From: Rattus norvegicus
Lineage: Eukaryota; Chordata; Mammalia; Rodentia; Muridae
Length of the DNA stretch: 64,000 nucleotides
Direction: 5' to 3'
Assembly (NCBI RefSeq): GCF_036323735.1
Contig: NC_086029.1
Location: forward strand, 48,855,357 to 48,919,356
A model generated the notes under the pieces. The model made no database searches. It had not been told where the DNA came from and saw nothing but the letters and a program-made list of their open reading frames with translations. Below are positions 1 to 11,140 of this stretch, piece after piece (position 1 is the first letter of the stretch; each line of letters starts with the position of its first letter). The position numbers and the translations under genes are program-made.

Positions 1-204
1 TACACAGGTATAATTTAGTGCTCATGGCATGGCTAGCTAGGCTGTGCATACAGAGAGAATGCCTATACGGACATTATGCAACGCCCAGCTCATTCAGGAG
101 GCCAAAGCAGGATAGAGAGCTTGAAGCTATAGAGCAAGACCTTGCCTCAAAGCAAACAAGCAAGCAGGGTGAAGAGAAGAATGAGCAGTAAAACATTGTT
201 CTGT

Positions 205-293
205 GGGGTTGGGGATTTAGCTCAGTGGTAGAGCACTTGCCTAGGAACCGCAAGGCCCTGGGTTCGGTCCCCAGCTCAAAAAAAAAAAAAAAA
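205..293 (+). mobile_element. ID SINE
   Basis: Full ID body (GGGGATTTAGCTCAGTGGTA ... GGTCCCCAGCTC) with poly(A). Flanked by duplication ATTGTTCTGTG at 195-205 and 293-303. Confidence 0.93.
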
Positions 294-406
294 TTGTTCT
301 GTGACCTACACACACCACGGCAAACACACACACACAAAATGTTTTCAAGAAAATGTAACAACCTACTTACGGCACAATACTCATAGATCTAAATAATTCT
401 CAGCAC

Positions 407-601
407 CTCAGGATTTAGCACAGTTGCTAGAGTGCTTGTATAGCACGCACAGGTCCTGGGTCCCTCTCGAGCACCCCAGGAAGTTAGGCATAGTAGAAAA
501 TGGAATCCCAGAAGTTAGGCAAGAGAATTAGAAGTTCGGAATCATCTTCAACTACACAGGAGTTAGAGGCCAGCCTGGACTTCATGAAACCCTGTCCTAA
601 G
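407..601 (+). mobile_element. B4-type SINE (ID-B1 fusion), old
   Basis: A diverged ID-like head (GGATTTAGCACAGTTGCTAG) runs into a B1-like part (GAGGCCAGCCTGGACTTCAT). The ORF at 500-718 overlaps it and is not a gene. Confidence 0.6.
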
Positions 602-1918
602 AATATAGAGTGGGGGGGGGGACCCAAACCCATTCTCCCCATTCCCCTTCACTTTAGTCCCTCAGTCCTCAGAGCCTCCCCGACTCTGAACCCCATCTGG
701 CCACTGTGCATCTCCTGAAGAATAGCTGGACATGTTTCCTGTCTGTGCAGGCCCTTCTCATTTCCCTCAACTTCAAAAACCAAATTCACTGGCTTTATCT
801 TAAGCTCTGTCGGCTCTCGCATGCGATGATACACTTTGGAAAGCGGCACTATGGAATGGCTTAGACTCTCTTGCCCTCTGGTTTCATCCCCGGTGATCCT
901 GGGATGAACGCCCTTCACCCAGAGCCTAATCAACCCTTGGAAGTGAAATCAAGAACCCAGGAAACTAATGCTACGTATAGAGACCTCATCTGGAGATGGG
1001 AAGGCGGATTGGGGGCAGAGCCAAGGTTTCCTGCACCTACATAGCTGTAGCAGGTCACTGCTCCTTTCCCAGACTCCACATGGTATAAGTGGCAGCCTCC
1101 CTCTGGCCCTTAGGGACTTTGGCCTCTTCACCTGGGTCAGCTAGCAGGCTTTGAGGGAACCTTCGTACAGCCCGATAGCCATTGCTGAGGGAAGGTTGCC
1201 CACACCCTTGTCAGTAGCCTTCAACAGCTCTCCAGTTATGCTCAGTTAGGCCTTCATGCTCCTTTGGGACTGTTACTCATTCAGTAGGTCTCTGTCAGTG
1301 ATGCCTGCAACCATCCACTGCAGCCACCAGAGATGCATGTTCCACAAATCCCCAGTTTCAAAGGAGCCACCCAGACCCCAAACTCCCTCCATAAAGCCTT
1401 CCCTGAGTCATCTGAGCCACCCCACCCCCCAGTTAAGTTCTAAAACCCTAAGCTCTCTCCCTCTCACACACACACCCATCAAACATCACATATGCAGGTC
1501 ATTCTAAAACCAGTCAAAGCTTCCTGCCAGAGGATTCCTGGACCATAAGCCCTTCACACCAGGATGAGTATTCTCTATGTGCAATCCTGCTCCTACCTCC
1601 AACAGCTTCCTACACCTGGTGAGACCTAAGCTCGCTGCACCCCTCTCAGAATCCTTCATCGGCCACAATTTGACCCAGAGCGGAGGCCCAGTCCACAAGG
1701 CTCCTCAGCCTGGCCTCTCATGCTTCTCTGCCCCCTCCCTGTTTCTGCCCTTCTCACCCTCTGCTTTGGTAGCAGCAGAGGCACACGGCTGCCTTTAGGC
1801 CCTTGTACTTGGCTACTCTTTTCTCCAGAAAAGCCATTTGTAAAATGTCATTATTTATGGCAATATCCTCCCTAACACCTTCAGATGGGGGCTCAACCTC
1901 ACCCTACACCCTGTTTCC
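602..1918. other. No gene seen; mostly unique-looking DNA
   Basis: No convincing exon, SINE or LTR was recognised. Several short open frames exist on both strands but none shows a known domain or a codon pattern that persuades me. Confidence 0.4.
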
Positions 1919-1947
1919 TTTTTTATTTTTTATTTTTTTTTTTTAAG

Positions 1948-2119
1948 GTTTAGTTATTCTGTATAAGTACACTGCAGCTGTCTTCAGACACACCAGAAGA
2001 GGGCATCGGATCCCGTTACAGATGGTTGTGAGCCACCATGTGGTTGCTGGGAATTGAACTCAGGACCTCTGGAAGAGCAGTCAGTGCTCTTAACCACTGA
2101 GCCATCTCTCCAGCCCTCC
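1948..2119 (-). mobile_element. B2 SINE
   Basis: Reverse-oriented B2 ending in GAGCCATCTCTCCAGCCC, with T-rich tail to the left (1919-1943). Confidence 0.9.
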
Positions 2120-2220
2120 TTTTTTTTTTTTTTTTACTTTGTTTTTTCTTCCTCCTCTTCTCCTCCTTCCTCTTCTTCCTCTCCCTCTTCATTTTCTTCT
2201 TATCTGCTTTCTTTTTTTGT
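2120..2220. repeat. T-rich and CT-rich low-complexity tract
   Basis: T15 run followed by TCC/TCT repeats. The 114-codon frame across it is low-complexity, not a gene. Confidence 0.85.
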
Positions 2221-2584
2221 TATTTTGTGGAGGCTTGGGGTTTTTGGGGGGAGGGAACCAATTGCTGAGCTTACCTATCTGTACCAGTCATGTCCAGATC
2301 CTACATGCTTGTCCATTCTTCTACAGCTCTTGTGTCCTCACCGCTCTCTTCTCTTGCACTTTTCTCTAACCAACAGTCCCTCTCTTTCCATTCTCTGAAG
2401 GCACACATACATTGCCCGAAGTGTTCTTGTTGTTCACCAGGACCACTCTCGGGCTATCCCGGAGCCAGACACACAGTAGGTACACAGTAAATGTGCGTAA
2501 ACTGATCTGTGGTATGGGAAGGAGTTTTGTTTTGTTTTTGGTGTTTTGATTGTTTTTATTCTGGTTGATCAGTTGGTTTAGTTT

Positions 2585-2715
2585 TTCCAGACAGGGTTTC
2601 CAGACCATGTACCTTGGCTGTCCTGTTCTGTAGACCTGCCGGCCTTGAACTCACAGAGATCTGCCTGTTGATGCCCCCTAAGTACAGGACGTGTGCCACC
2701 AGCATCCAGCAGGGA
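2585..2715 (-). mobile_element. B1 SINE, diverged
   Basis: CAGACAGGGTTTCCAGACC ... CCTTGAACTCACAGAGATC ... GTGCCACCAGCATCC read as a reverse B1. Confidence 0.7.
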
Positions 2716-3036
2716 GGTTTTATTATAGATAAGAGAGGAGCCAGGCTACCTTTGAGACTAGCAGGGGCTAGAGAATGGATGGGAGAGGTGCTGAGGTGAG
2801 GAGCAGGGGCTGAGGAGAGAGAGAAGCCAGACTCAAAGGTGAACTGCTAGGGGAAGGGAAGGGCTGGATGACTGGGGTATGGGGTCTTTGAAATTCCTTG
2901 CCTGTGAGTAGGGATTCCTTACCTAGAGGTTAGCACGGACCTTGATATGCTGATAGACACTATAAGTGTATGTCACCTGGAGTGCCAAATGCCCTTTCTA
3001 CCAGAGGTAAGGGAAATGTCTCCTTTTAGCAGAGGG

Positions 3037-3639
3037 TGAAAGACCCCAGCTTAGCAGCAGTAACGCCATTTTGCATGGCTGTACTTAAGATGACTGGTTC
3101 AGGGAAAGGTTAGAACACTGAGTACACAGCGGCTGCCAAGCAGGATGTGTTTGGTTGAAGGCCTGGCAACAGGACGACTTCGGTTGAGCACCTGACAATG
3201 AAAAAAAAAGCCCCGGGAGAGGTCCCACACCCTGGTGGGGGGCTGAGTCAGTCGTTATGTTCCAAGAAGGTAGCTAGGAAACTTGCCCCCGGGCTGAACC
3301 CTTGGGGGGCCGAGTCAGTCGTTATGTTTCAGGAAGGTAGCTAGGAAACTTGCCCCCGGGCTAAACCCTTGCCATATTAGAATCCACCAATTATATCCCT
3401 GTAACCATGCATCTGCTTCTGTATGCTTGCTTCTGCTCCCCAAAATCCTATAAAAAGCCCATCCTTGGTTCTGTGGGGCGCGCCAGTCCCCCGAGTGACT
3501 GAAGCGCCCGCAGGTGCCTGTGCCTGTGTATCCCGACAATAAACCAAATCCTCTTGCTAATTGCATCCTGTGGACTCGGTCTGGTCATTGAGTTGGAGGG
3601 TCTCCATCCCGAGGGAAAGTTCTCCATGAGAGCTTTTCA
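3037..3639 (+). mobile_element. Solo LTR of a class I (ERV1) endogenous retrovirus
   Basis: 603 bp beginning TGAAAGACCCC and ending GCTTTTCA, nearly identical to the LTRs of the provirus at 20,018-26,149. It is flanked by a perfect 4-bp duplication AGGG (3033-3036 and 3640-3643). It has the 67-bp U3 direct repeat, a TATA box (CCTATAAAAAG), and AATAAA near 3537-3543. With no internal sequence, it is best explained by LTR-LTR recombination after integration. Confidence 0.93.
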
Positions 3640-3643
3640 AGGG

Positions 3644-4540
3644 GAACAGGCTCTCAAGTTCCTGAGGAATTCTGGCTTTTATGTAGCTTCCAGAAATCCT
3701 CCTGTACTCCAGACGGAGCTCGTTTCTGGATATTTGGACAGCCTTTCGGAGTTTCCTCTGGCCTGATGAAGTAAGTGCCAGATAGTGAACGTCTGAGTCA
3801 CCGTCTCAACCTTCATTCAAGTCTTCAGGCCAAGTTAGTAGCTAGATCCAGTGAGAACTTGTTGGCCAATAATATACCTGTGACCCTTCCCTTGGCAGGG
3901 TCATGAAACTGACCCTGTCCTGCAGGGAGTCACAGCTGCTATCTGGAAAGCCTTAGAAGCAGCAGTGGAAACCCCAGAGGAATAAGATGTCAGAGCTGTC
4001 GGGAACCTGTGTCCCCAAGAGCTGGCCAGCAGCTTCATTGTCAGGCTTCCACCCTCCTGAGCCCCCACAGAAGAGAGTGCACACTGCTGGCCTCCCTTCA
4101 GCCTCTGCACCCAAAGAGGCACAGCGCTGTCTAGTTTTATGTTGCCTAAAAGCAGACCTACCCTCACCCAAGCTGGTCACCAGGGAGCTTCAGCCTCAGG
4201 CATCCCAGCAGAACCAAAGCTTTTTGTTTTGTATGATTCTAGTTGTTTGGGTTCACAGGCATGAAATCCAGAGGGCAAACCTCATTGTCCTTCCACTACG
4301 CGAACTCTGAAACTAACTCAGAACATCACACTTGGCAGCAAGCACCTTCACCCAGGGAACATCTTGCCAACTCTAAAAGAAAGAACAAAAGGAAGAAGGA
4401 AGATGCTTAAGGGGGAGAGGATGGGAGTTTCCCCAGCGGGCTCCCTGTGTGAGGATGGGTTTCTGCAATGGTTGCCTCAAGGGGCATGCCCCAAGGCAGG
4501 ACTTGGTCACATCTGGTGAGAGTGACTTAATTCTTCAGGG
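3644..4540. other. No gene seen; unique-looking DNA after the solo LTR
   Basis: No recognised repeat or exon. The ORF at 3987-4310 shows no domain. Confidence 0.4.
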
Positions 4541-4557
4541 CCTTTGATTGCTATGGG

Positions 4558-4558
<1 letters not shown>

Positions 4559-4606
<48 letters not shown>
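4559..4606. repeat. (CA)n microsatellite
   Basis: About 24 uninterrupted AC dinucleotides. Confidence 0.98.
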
Positions 4607-4608
<2 letters not shown>

Positions 4609-4718
4609 TAACCAGCAGAAAGCTTTCTGCCCCTTCTTCTGGCACAGTTCTGGCAGCGTCCAAGCACAAAGCTGCTGTAATATCAGCTCCACGGAGGGTT
4701 TGCAATGTGGATACCTGA

Positions 4719-4840
4719 AGCATGGTGGTGACAAACGCCTTTAATCCCAGCAATCAGAGACAGAGGCTAGTTCAAGGCCAGCCTGGTCAACATGGAGAGT
4801 TCCAGGGCTACATAGATTTGTCTCAAAAAAAAAAAAAAAA
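4719..4840 (+). mobile_element. B1 SINE
   Basis: CATGGTGGTGACAAACGCCT TTAATCCCAGCA ... CAAGGCCAGCCTGG, followed by an A tail at 4825-4841. Confidence 0.85.
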
Positions 4841-4890
4841 GGATTGATAATGATATGAAGTTATTTTCTTTTTAATCAAGAATACAGAAT

Positions 4891-5062
4891 CGGGCTGGAG
4901 AGATGGCCCAGTGGTTAAGAGCACTGACTGCTCTTCCAGAGGTCCTGAGTTCAAATCCCAGCAACCACATGGTGGCTGACAACCATCTGTAATGAGATCT
5001 GACGTCTTCTTCTGAAGACAGCTACAGTGTACTCATATATAATAAATAAATCTTAAAAAAAT
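4891..5062 (+). mobile_element. B2 SINE
   Basis: GGGCTGGAGAGATGGCCCAG through AATAAATAAATCTT. Confidence 0.93.
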
Positions 5063-5744
5063 ACAGAATCAAAAAAGAATTCAGAATCTTGGGCTGTGGA
5101 GATAGTTTAGTCAGCAAAGTCCTGGCCATGCCGGACTTTGACCTTGAATTTGATCACCAGAGGCCAGGGGGAAAACAAACAGGGTGTGGTGGGGAAACCC
5201 AGTGCTGGGGAAGAACCCTGGGCTTGCTGGCCAGCCTAGCCACTTGCTACAGGCCAGTCAAAGCAGGGAAAGTAAAAGAAAAGTAACCATTGCCTGAGAA
5301 GAATTGACACCGGAAGTTGACCTTTTGCCTCCAAGTACGCACATGCGCACACTTGCGCACGCAAGGATTCTGTCTGGTCTTGTTTTCATCAGCTATTGCC
5401 TTCCCAAAGGTCTCCTGTGAAAGGAACAAGCCTGGGAGACGTGAGTGCAGGATGCACTTGATCAACCCTAAACCTGTTTCCCCGTGATCAAAGTTGCAGG
5501 GCAACCCAGGAATGAATGGCAAAGCTGGGCCGGAGGCTTACACCTGGACAGCAGATGCGCACACACATAAGGGGTTGGCGAGACTGATGCTGCACAGACT
5601 GGGACAGAACGTGTGGATTTCTCACAGACATTTAAGAGATCAGAGACCAGCTCGTTGATAAGCCAGTGTAGTCATGCTATACACAGGCAATACCAGAATA
5701 AGTTTCATGATGTCACAGTTAATTGTCACGAGAGACTTTGTCCC

Positions 5745-5910
5745 AGGCCAGCAACATGGTACTACGTGAGAAAGTGCTTGCTGTAGAAACCTAGGGGCCT
5801 GAGTTCAGTATCTAGGACTCAGGACGGAAAGAGAGAAGCAGCTTCACAAGGTTGTCCCCTGACTTCCACACGCATTTGTGGAACGTTCACATGCACACGT
5901 ACAGCATGCA
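5745..5910 (+). mobile_element. B3-like SINE, old
   Basis: Diverged CCTGAGTTCAGTATC ... TGACTTCCACACGCA ... ACATGCACAC pattern of a B3/B4 element. Confidence 0.5.
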
Positions 5911-6056
5911 ATTTTTGTTTACTATTTATTTACTGGAGAAGGGTGTGCCACAGCACATGTGGAGGTCAGGGAACAGCTTGCAGGAGCTAGTTCTCTACTA
6001 TGTGGCTGTGAGGACTCAAACTCAGGTCTTCACCTACTGAGCCACCTCGACAGCCA
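5911..6056 (-). mobile_element. B4-like SINE fragment
   Basis: GGTGTGCCACAGCACATGTG GAGGTCAGGGAACA ... ACTGAGCCACCTCGACAGCC in reverse orientation. Confidence 0.55.
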
Positions 6057-6073
6057 CAAAATAAGATTAAAAA

Positions 6074-6219
6074 GGGTTGGAGAGATGACTCAGAGGTTAA
6101 GAGCACTGACTGCTCTTCCAGAGGTCCTGAGTTCAATTCCCAGCAACCACGTGGTGGCTCACAACCATCTGTAATGGGATCTGATGCCCTCTTCTGGTGT
6201 GTCTGAAGACAGCTACAGC
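6074..6219 (+). mobile_element. B2 SINE, left part of a fold-back pair
   Basis: B2 body that breaks off at AGCTACAGC and runs into an inverted copy of its own first 41 bp. Confidence 0.9.
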
Positions 6220-6260
6220 AGCAGTCAGTGCTCTTAACCACTGAGCCATCTCTCCAACCC
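6220..6260 (-). mobile_element. Inverted B2 5' end
   Basis: 41 bp whose reverse complement matches 6074-6114 at 39 of 41 positions. The two arms could form a long hairpin with a 105-bp loop. Confidence 0.9.
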
Positions 6261-6294
6261 GGGAATTAATTTTCTAAACAGATAAAAAATTGAT

Positions 6295-6472
6295 GGGCTG
6301 GAGAGATGACTCAGACTGCACTGACTGCTCTTTCAGAGATCCTGAGTTCATTTCCTAGCAACCACATAGTGGCTCACAACCATCTGTAATGAGATCTGAT
6401 GCCCTCTTCTGGTGTGTCTGAAGACAGCTACAGTGTACTTATATATAATACATAAATAAATCTTTTTTTAAA
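6295..6472 (+). mobile_element. B2 SINE with a small internal deletion
   Basis: GGGCTGGAGAGATGACTCAG then missing GGTTAAGAG, continuing to AATAAATCTTTT. Confidence 0.9.
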
Positions 6473-6689
6473 AAAGAGAGAGAAAATTGATACAACAGAT
6501 CTCAAAGTTTGCCAGAAATCTCACCTCATAAAGGTTACACATTCCACAAGATGTGAAGCCTATAGACAGCAGGTTCAAGTGGGATCTTACTTTTTCCTAT
6601 AAATTAACAATCTGAGAGCCTTCTCCCAACCCGGAAAAGATACAGCATTACTTTGAACCAGATCTTGGTGCCCATAGCTCAGACTTTTT

Positions 6690-6785
6690 TTTTTTTTTGG
6701 TTCTTTTTTTCGGAGCTGGGGACCGAACCCAGGGCCTTGCGCTTCCTAGGTAAGCGCTCTACCACTGAGCTAAATCCCCAGCCCC
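6690..6785 (-). mobile_element. ID SINE
   Basis: Reverse ID body with T tail; duplication TAGCTCAGACTTTTT at 6675-6689 and 6786-6800. Confidence 0.95.
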
Positions 6786-6841
6786 TAGCTCAGACTTTTT
6801 ATTTAGTCTTTTTTGGAATTACTAAGAACTTCCTTCAGCAT

Positions 6842-6871
6842 ATGTATATATGTATATGTATATATATATAA
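6842..6871. repeat. TA/TG-rich microsatellite
   Basis: TATGTATATATG repeats. Confidence 0.85.
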
Positions 6872-6899
6872 TCAAGAAATAGGCGCTAAGCCACTATTC

Positions 6900-7920
6900 C
6901 AAATTGAGCTGTTCAGGAATTCTGGCTTGAACCACTGTTCAGTGAGAGGGGTCTGTGTTGGGCTGAGACCATAAAATGTTTTCAGTTGCTAAAAACACAC
7001 ATCACCCAAGGCAGGAAACTCAGTAACCCACCCACTTGTTCTCAGTTTGGTCGAGCTGCAGCTGCAGCGAGCACTCCACGAGGCCAGAGTGGAGAGGGAG
7101 CAGCCTGACTTTGCCCTTCTTTTCCATATTTCCTCATGTTTTCTCCTTCACTCCTTCCTCTGTCGCTCTGTGTCTCTCTGTGTCTATCTCCCTTTCCACC
7201 TCAGTCGCTCTACTCTTTCTCTTTCTCTCTCCATCTCCACCTGTCTGCCCAGTCCCGGGAGTCTGAACCTCTCCAGATCCCCAGATCACGTGACCCTTCT
7301 CGGAATTTAAACCCAGTACAAAACATCCCGCCTTTCCCAACACGTCTGAAGCCAAAATTCTTTCCCCTGAGGAGACATAAACAATACCTACCCTTCCTTC
7401 CAAGGTCCCAGCGACAAACTAAAGCTTAAATGCACCAAGGTCAACTCTGGGGAGCCTAGAGTTCATTAGAATACATGTGAGGGGTTACCTATGTGGGGAA
7501 GCAGACCACACTAGAAAGACTTTACCCAACGAGGATGCTGACTTCCCCAGAGCCCAATAGATGAAGCCTCCCTCCCATAGTCTTTCCAGGACTGTATACT
7601 CTAGTCATCATCTAGGACAGAGTAGCAGACATCAGGTCATCATCTAGGACAGAGTAGCAGACATCAGGTGGTAGGAAGTGCCTGGATACTAAGGTGGGAA
7701 ACTTGTGACCCTCCCCACCCACCATCAGGGACATAAACACTTATCAACCCTTGCTGTCGAGATCTGCAAACAGGCACAGCTGAATGCCTCATGATGGCAG
7801 TTGCTGGTCTTGGAGGACAGTCATGAACAACGGCATCCCATGCATGACATGGGGGCTTTACTACAGCAGTTTTCACATTTCATCCAAGAGATATCAGGCT
7901 TAAAATAAAGCAGATCCTTC
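6900..7920. other. Largely unique DNA with no gene assigned
   Basis: Overlapping short frames occur at 7036-7429, helped by a CT-rich stretch (7180-7240), but none carries a domain I recognise. Holds the 32-bp tandem duplication listed next. Confidence 0.35.
7604..7667. repeat. Perfect 32-bp tandem duplication
   Basis: GTCATCATCTAGGACAGAGT plus AGCAGACATCAG occurs twice without a mismatch at 7604-7635 and 7636-7667. Confidence 0.97.
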
Positions 7921-8059
7921 CAGTTTGAATTTGTTTATGTTGTTTTCAGCTGTGTTTGTGTTGGGGTCAGAGGGCAACTCACTTCTCACCTCCTTCCTCT
8001 TTTTGGTCTCCGGGATCAGACTTGGCATCAGGCACTTTCACCCACTGAGGCATCGCACT

Positions 8060-8900
8060 GGCCCCTAATTTATTTTTTTTTAAGTTGTGGCTTATATTGA
8101 TAATTAGTTCAACCACAGTTAGTAGATTGCTAGGTATGAAGCAGACTTGAGTTTATGAGACTACACAGGCCGGTTAAAGTCTTTAGTCATTTATCTTCCT
8201 TTTGATGCGAGGACGGGTAGTTAGTTAGGAAGTGAGGGAGGACCACCTGGAGGCCAAAGACACCCTCAGGTACTAGAGACAGTCAGTCTTCCACCTCAGG
8301 CTTTGAGGAAGTCAGTGTCTAACCCACCTGAAGTTACCAAAGCCTCAGGAGAAAGCCTTTGGGAAAGGCGTCAGTTTCAGAGCAGTTTCCAGCCAGCTGG
8401 GGGCCTGATCCAGAAGTGACCCAGAGACAAACAGCCATGAACTTGTATACCACCACCGCCTGGATGCTCTGCCCTGAGCTGTGGAGTGTGAAGGGTCAGA
8501 ATCTCACTCTGTTTTCGTCTTTCCCATCTGATAGGAGTTATGAGTAATCATCTCTGGATCTAACCCACAAATGCAAGAGAGTTCTAGGAAGCCACACCAG
8601 CTTACAGAAATGATGCCCCACTCTGTCCTGACTCGCTATGGCTCCTCCCTTCTTTCCACCTCGAAAATATAAATGATAGCTGCTCCTCAGTATTCACAAG
8701 AGCCTCATAAATATTCATGAAGTTGCATGAACTATGTTCTGGCTACTGAGTCTAGGATTTACCAAATGCTGGCTGTACCGTCATGTACCACCATGCCCTG
8801 TTGAGTTAGCTGATCTCCTAACTAAATTAGAGGCTCTAAGAATGTGAGTTTTTTGGCTTAAACTCATAAAAAATTATCTCTATGAAATGTTGATAACTAC
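8060..8900. other. No gene seen
   Basis: Unique-looking, AT-rich in the second half; no repeat or exon recognised. Confidence 0.35.
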
Positions 8901-8907
8901 TATATGT

Positions 8908-9025
8908 AAGCCAGGCTCCGTAGAACCTGTCTGTGGCAATGTTAGCATTTGCGAGGTTGAGGCAGGAAGATGAGGGGTTCAACACCAGCCTGGACTAATG
9001 TCAAGACCCCTTTATCAAAAAAACA
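8908..9025 (+). mobile_element. Old B1-like SINE
   Basis: GAGGTTGAGGCAGGAAGATG ... CACCAGCCTGGACT ... A run at 9018-9024. Confidence 0.55.
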
Positions 9026-9054
9026 TTGTACATGTAAATTTAAAATGAGTGGTA

Positions 9055-9238
9055 AGGGCTGGAGAGATGGCTCAGCGGTTAAGAGCACTGACTGCTCTTC
9101 CAGAGGTCCTGAGTTCAATTCCCAACAACCACATGGTGGCTCATAACCATCTATATGAGATCCGGTGCATTCTTCTGCTGTGTTTGAAGACAGCTACAGT
9201 GTACTCATTTATAGTAAATAAATAAATATATCTTGGGA
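9055..9238 (+). mobile_element. B2 SINE
   Basis: Typical head GGGCTGGAGAGATGGCTCAG and AATAAATAAATATATCTT tail. Confidence 0.93.
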
Positions 9239-9244
9239 GAAAAA

Positions 9245-9345
9245 AGAACACTGATTTCTCTTCCAGAGGTCCTAAGTTCGATTCCCAGCAACCACATGGT
9301 GGTTCACAACCATCTATAATGGAATCTGATGCCCTCTTCTGGTAG
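9245..9345 (+). mobile_element. Second, 5'-truncated B2 directly downstream
   Basis: Starts within the B2 at AGAACACTGATTTCTCTTCC and runs to CCCTCTTCTGG. Confidence 0.85.
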
Positions 9346-9810
9346 TTCTAGGGGTCAATGAGGTGCCTCAGTGGTTAAAAGTGTTTAGTACTACGCCTGA
9401 CAACCTGAGACCCTGAGTGGAAACTTCTGGTTTCTTTGGATACTCAGTCATGTGATTTTTTTTTCTAGGAACTGCCTTGTGAGAAGATGTTTTTACTAAA
9501 ACAGACCCGTGGTGTTTTTCTGGAAAAAGCCTGGAAATAGACACATGAGAAATGCTTGAGAGAACACATGGTGTTTGGAAAGGGTATAAATATAACCCAA
9601 CAGACATTGGCAATGCTGCGTGGTATTGGTTTGCCTTGCCACTCTTTGCAGGTCATTGCTTGTAGTGACTTCATAGCAAGAAACACACCAAAGACCTTCT
9701 GGTGGTGCTCCTGAGGCTTCTTGCTGCTTCTGCTGACTCTGGTCGATTGGCAGACACTCTCGGATTCTTCTGGATCGAACTGCTACTGCTGATTCATAAA
9801 CGGTGTTTGC

Positions 9811-9909
9811 AAATAGGTCAATCGACCCCTAATTCCTGTGAATAAATAGGTCAAGCGACCCCTAATTCCTGTAAATAAATAGGTCAAGCAACCGCTGCTA
9901 ATCCCTGTT
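9811..9909. repeat. 33-bp tandem repeat, three units
   Basis: AAATAGGTCAATCGACCCCT-type units start at 9811, 9844 and 9877. The first two differ at two or three positions; the third is more diverged. The surrounding repeat family is not identified. Confidence 0.85.
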
Positions 9910-10072
9910 AACTAAACTGCTGATATCCTGACAACACTATTTCTGAACAGGTCCACATCCTCCTTTGCCCTATTAACCTTCCCCTTCCACTACCTCTGGT
10001 GGGTGGGTGGGCTAGAAGGGAGGGTCGAGCATTTAAACACACTTATTAAAGTAGGTTCAAAAGAATATATAA

Positions 10073-10248
10073 GGGCTGGAGAGATGGCTCAGTGGTTAAG
10101 AGCACTGACTGCTCTTCCAGAGGTCCTGAGTTCAATTCCCAGCAACCACATGGTGACTCACAACCATCTGTAATGGGATCTGATGTGTCTGAAGACAGTT
10201 ACAGTGTGGTCATGTAACCAAAATAAATAAATCTTTAAAAAAAAAAGA
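10073..10248 (+). mobile_element. B2 SINE
   Basis: GGGCTGGAGAGATGGCTCAG to AAATAAATCTTT. Confidence 0.93.
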
Positions 10249-10490
10249 ATATATAAGCCTACAAGACCCACATGGTGGGAGGAATCAATCAATTCCAAGA
10301 GTTGTCCTCTCACCTACACGTGTGCTGTGCCACACGCATCCCCACAACACGCACAGAACTAACTGTAAGAAGAAAATGAAATAAGCATTGTTTCCTTGCC
10401 GTTGTTATGAATAATGCCAGGAGATGGCGTGGCAGCCTGTGTAGACAATGTACACTGGAATCGATTCAGGTATAAAAGTGAGGGGATTTC

Positions 10491-10665
10491 GGGCTGGAGA
10501 GATGGCTCAGAGGTTAAAAGCACAGAGTGCTCTTCCAGAGGTCCTGAGTTCAATTCCCAGCAACCACACGGTGGCTCACATTTGTAATGGGATCTGATGC
10601 CCTCTTCTGATGTGTCTGAAGACAACTACAGTGTACTTATATATAATAAACAAATCTTTAAAAAA
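10491..10665 (+). mobile_element. B2 SINE flanked by an inverted repeat
   Basis: B2 head at 10491 directly follows the left arm (10474-10490) of a 17-bp perfect inverted repeat whose other arm is 10718-10734. Confidence 0.93.
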
Positions 10666-10734
10666 TAAATAATTAGGAAGGTCTCTGTGTTGTTATTGGG
10701 AAACAAGAGAGAGCATAGAAATCCCCTCACTTTT

Positions 10735-11140
10735 TTTTCTTTCCAAAGATTTATTCATTTTTTTTAATGCCTAGCTTATTTTTTTTTAATGCCTTGGCTA
10801 TCTCAAAGAGTGGGCGGGCACTCCTAAACCTTCCCTACTATCCCAGGCCCAATCGGGGAAGTGTTTCCTATACACTCAGGTAATGTTTAGTTCGTTCTTG
10901 GATTTCTGACAGCATTGAAGACTAGTTAGGAGTCTCATAAACTTAAGTGGTTTAACATTAAAAGATATGATAGAGAGTTTAAAACATGATTTTCAGATAG
11001 TGTTACAGGCTAAAATCAAAGCATAATTCAGGTATAGAATCGTAATCTCTTTAAGTTAGGAATGATGAGTGCTTTATCTAATTGACAAATAAGATGGACT
11101 GGATATTAATTGTATATCATACTCTATGATTTACATAATT
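10735..11140. other. No gene seen; AT-rich DNA
   Basis: No SINE or exon recognised. Confidence 0.35.

Noticed and set aside
205..293. tRNA-like sequences (TAGCTCAGTGGTAGAGC and GGTTCGGTCCCC boxes) at about twenty places
   Set aside because: These are ID SINEs, derived from tRNA-Ala/BC1, with A tails and target duplications. None has a full tRNA cloverleaf without the SINE context.
7036..7429. Possible coding exon with a coil-like peptide near 7,047
   Set aside because: Overlapping frames in all phases, a CT-rich tract, and no splice sites or conserved domain that I can point to.
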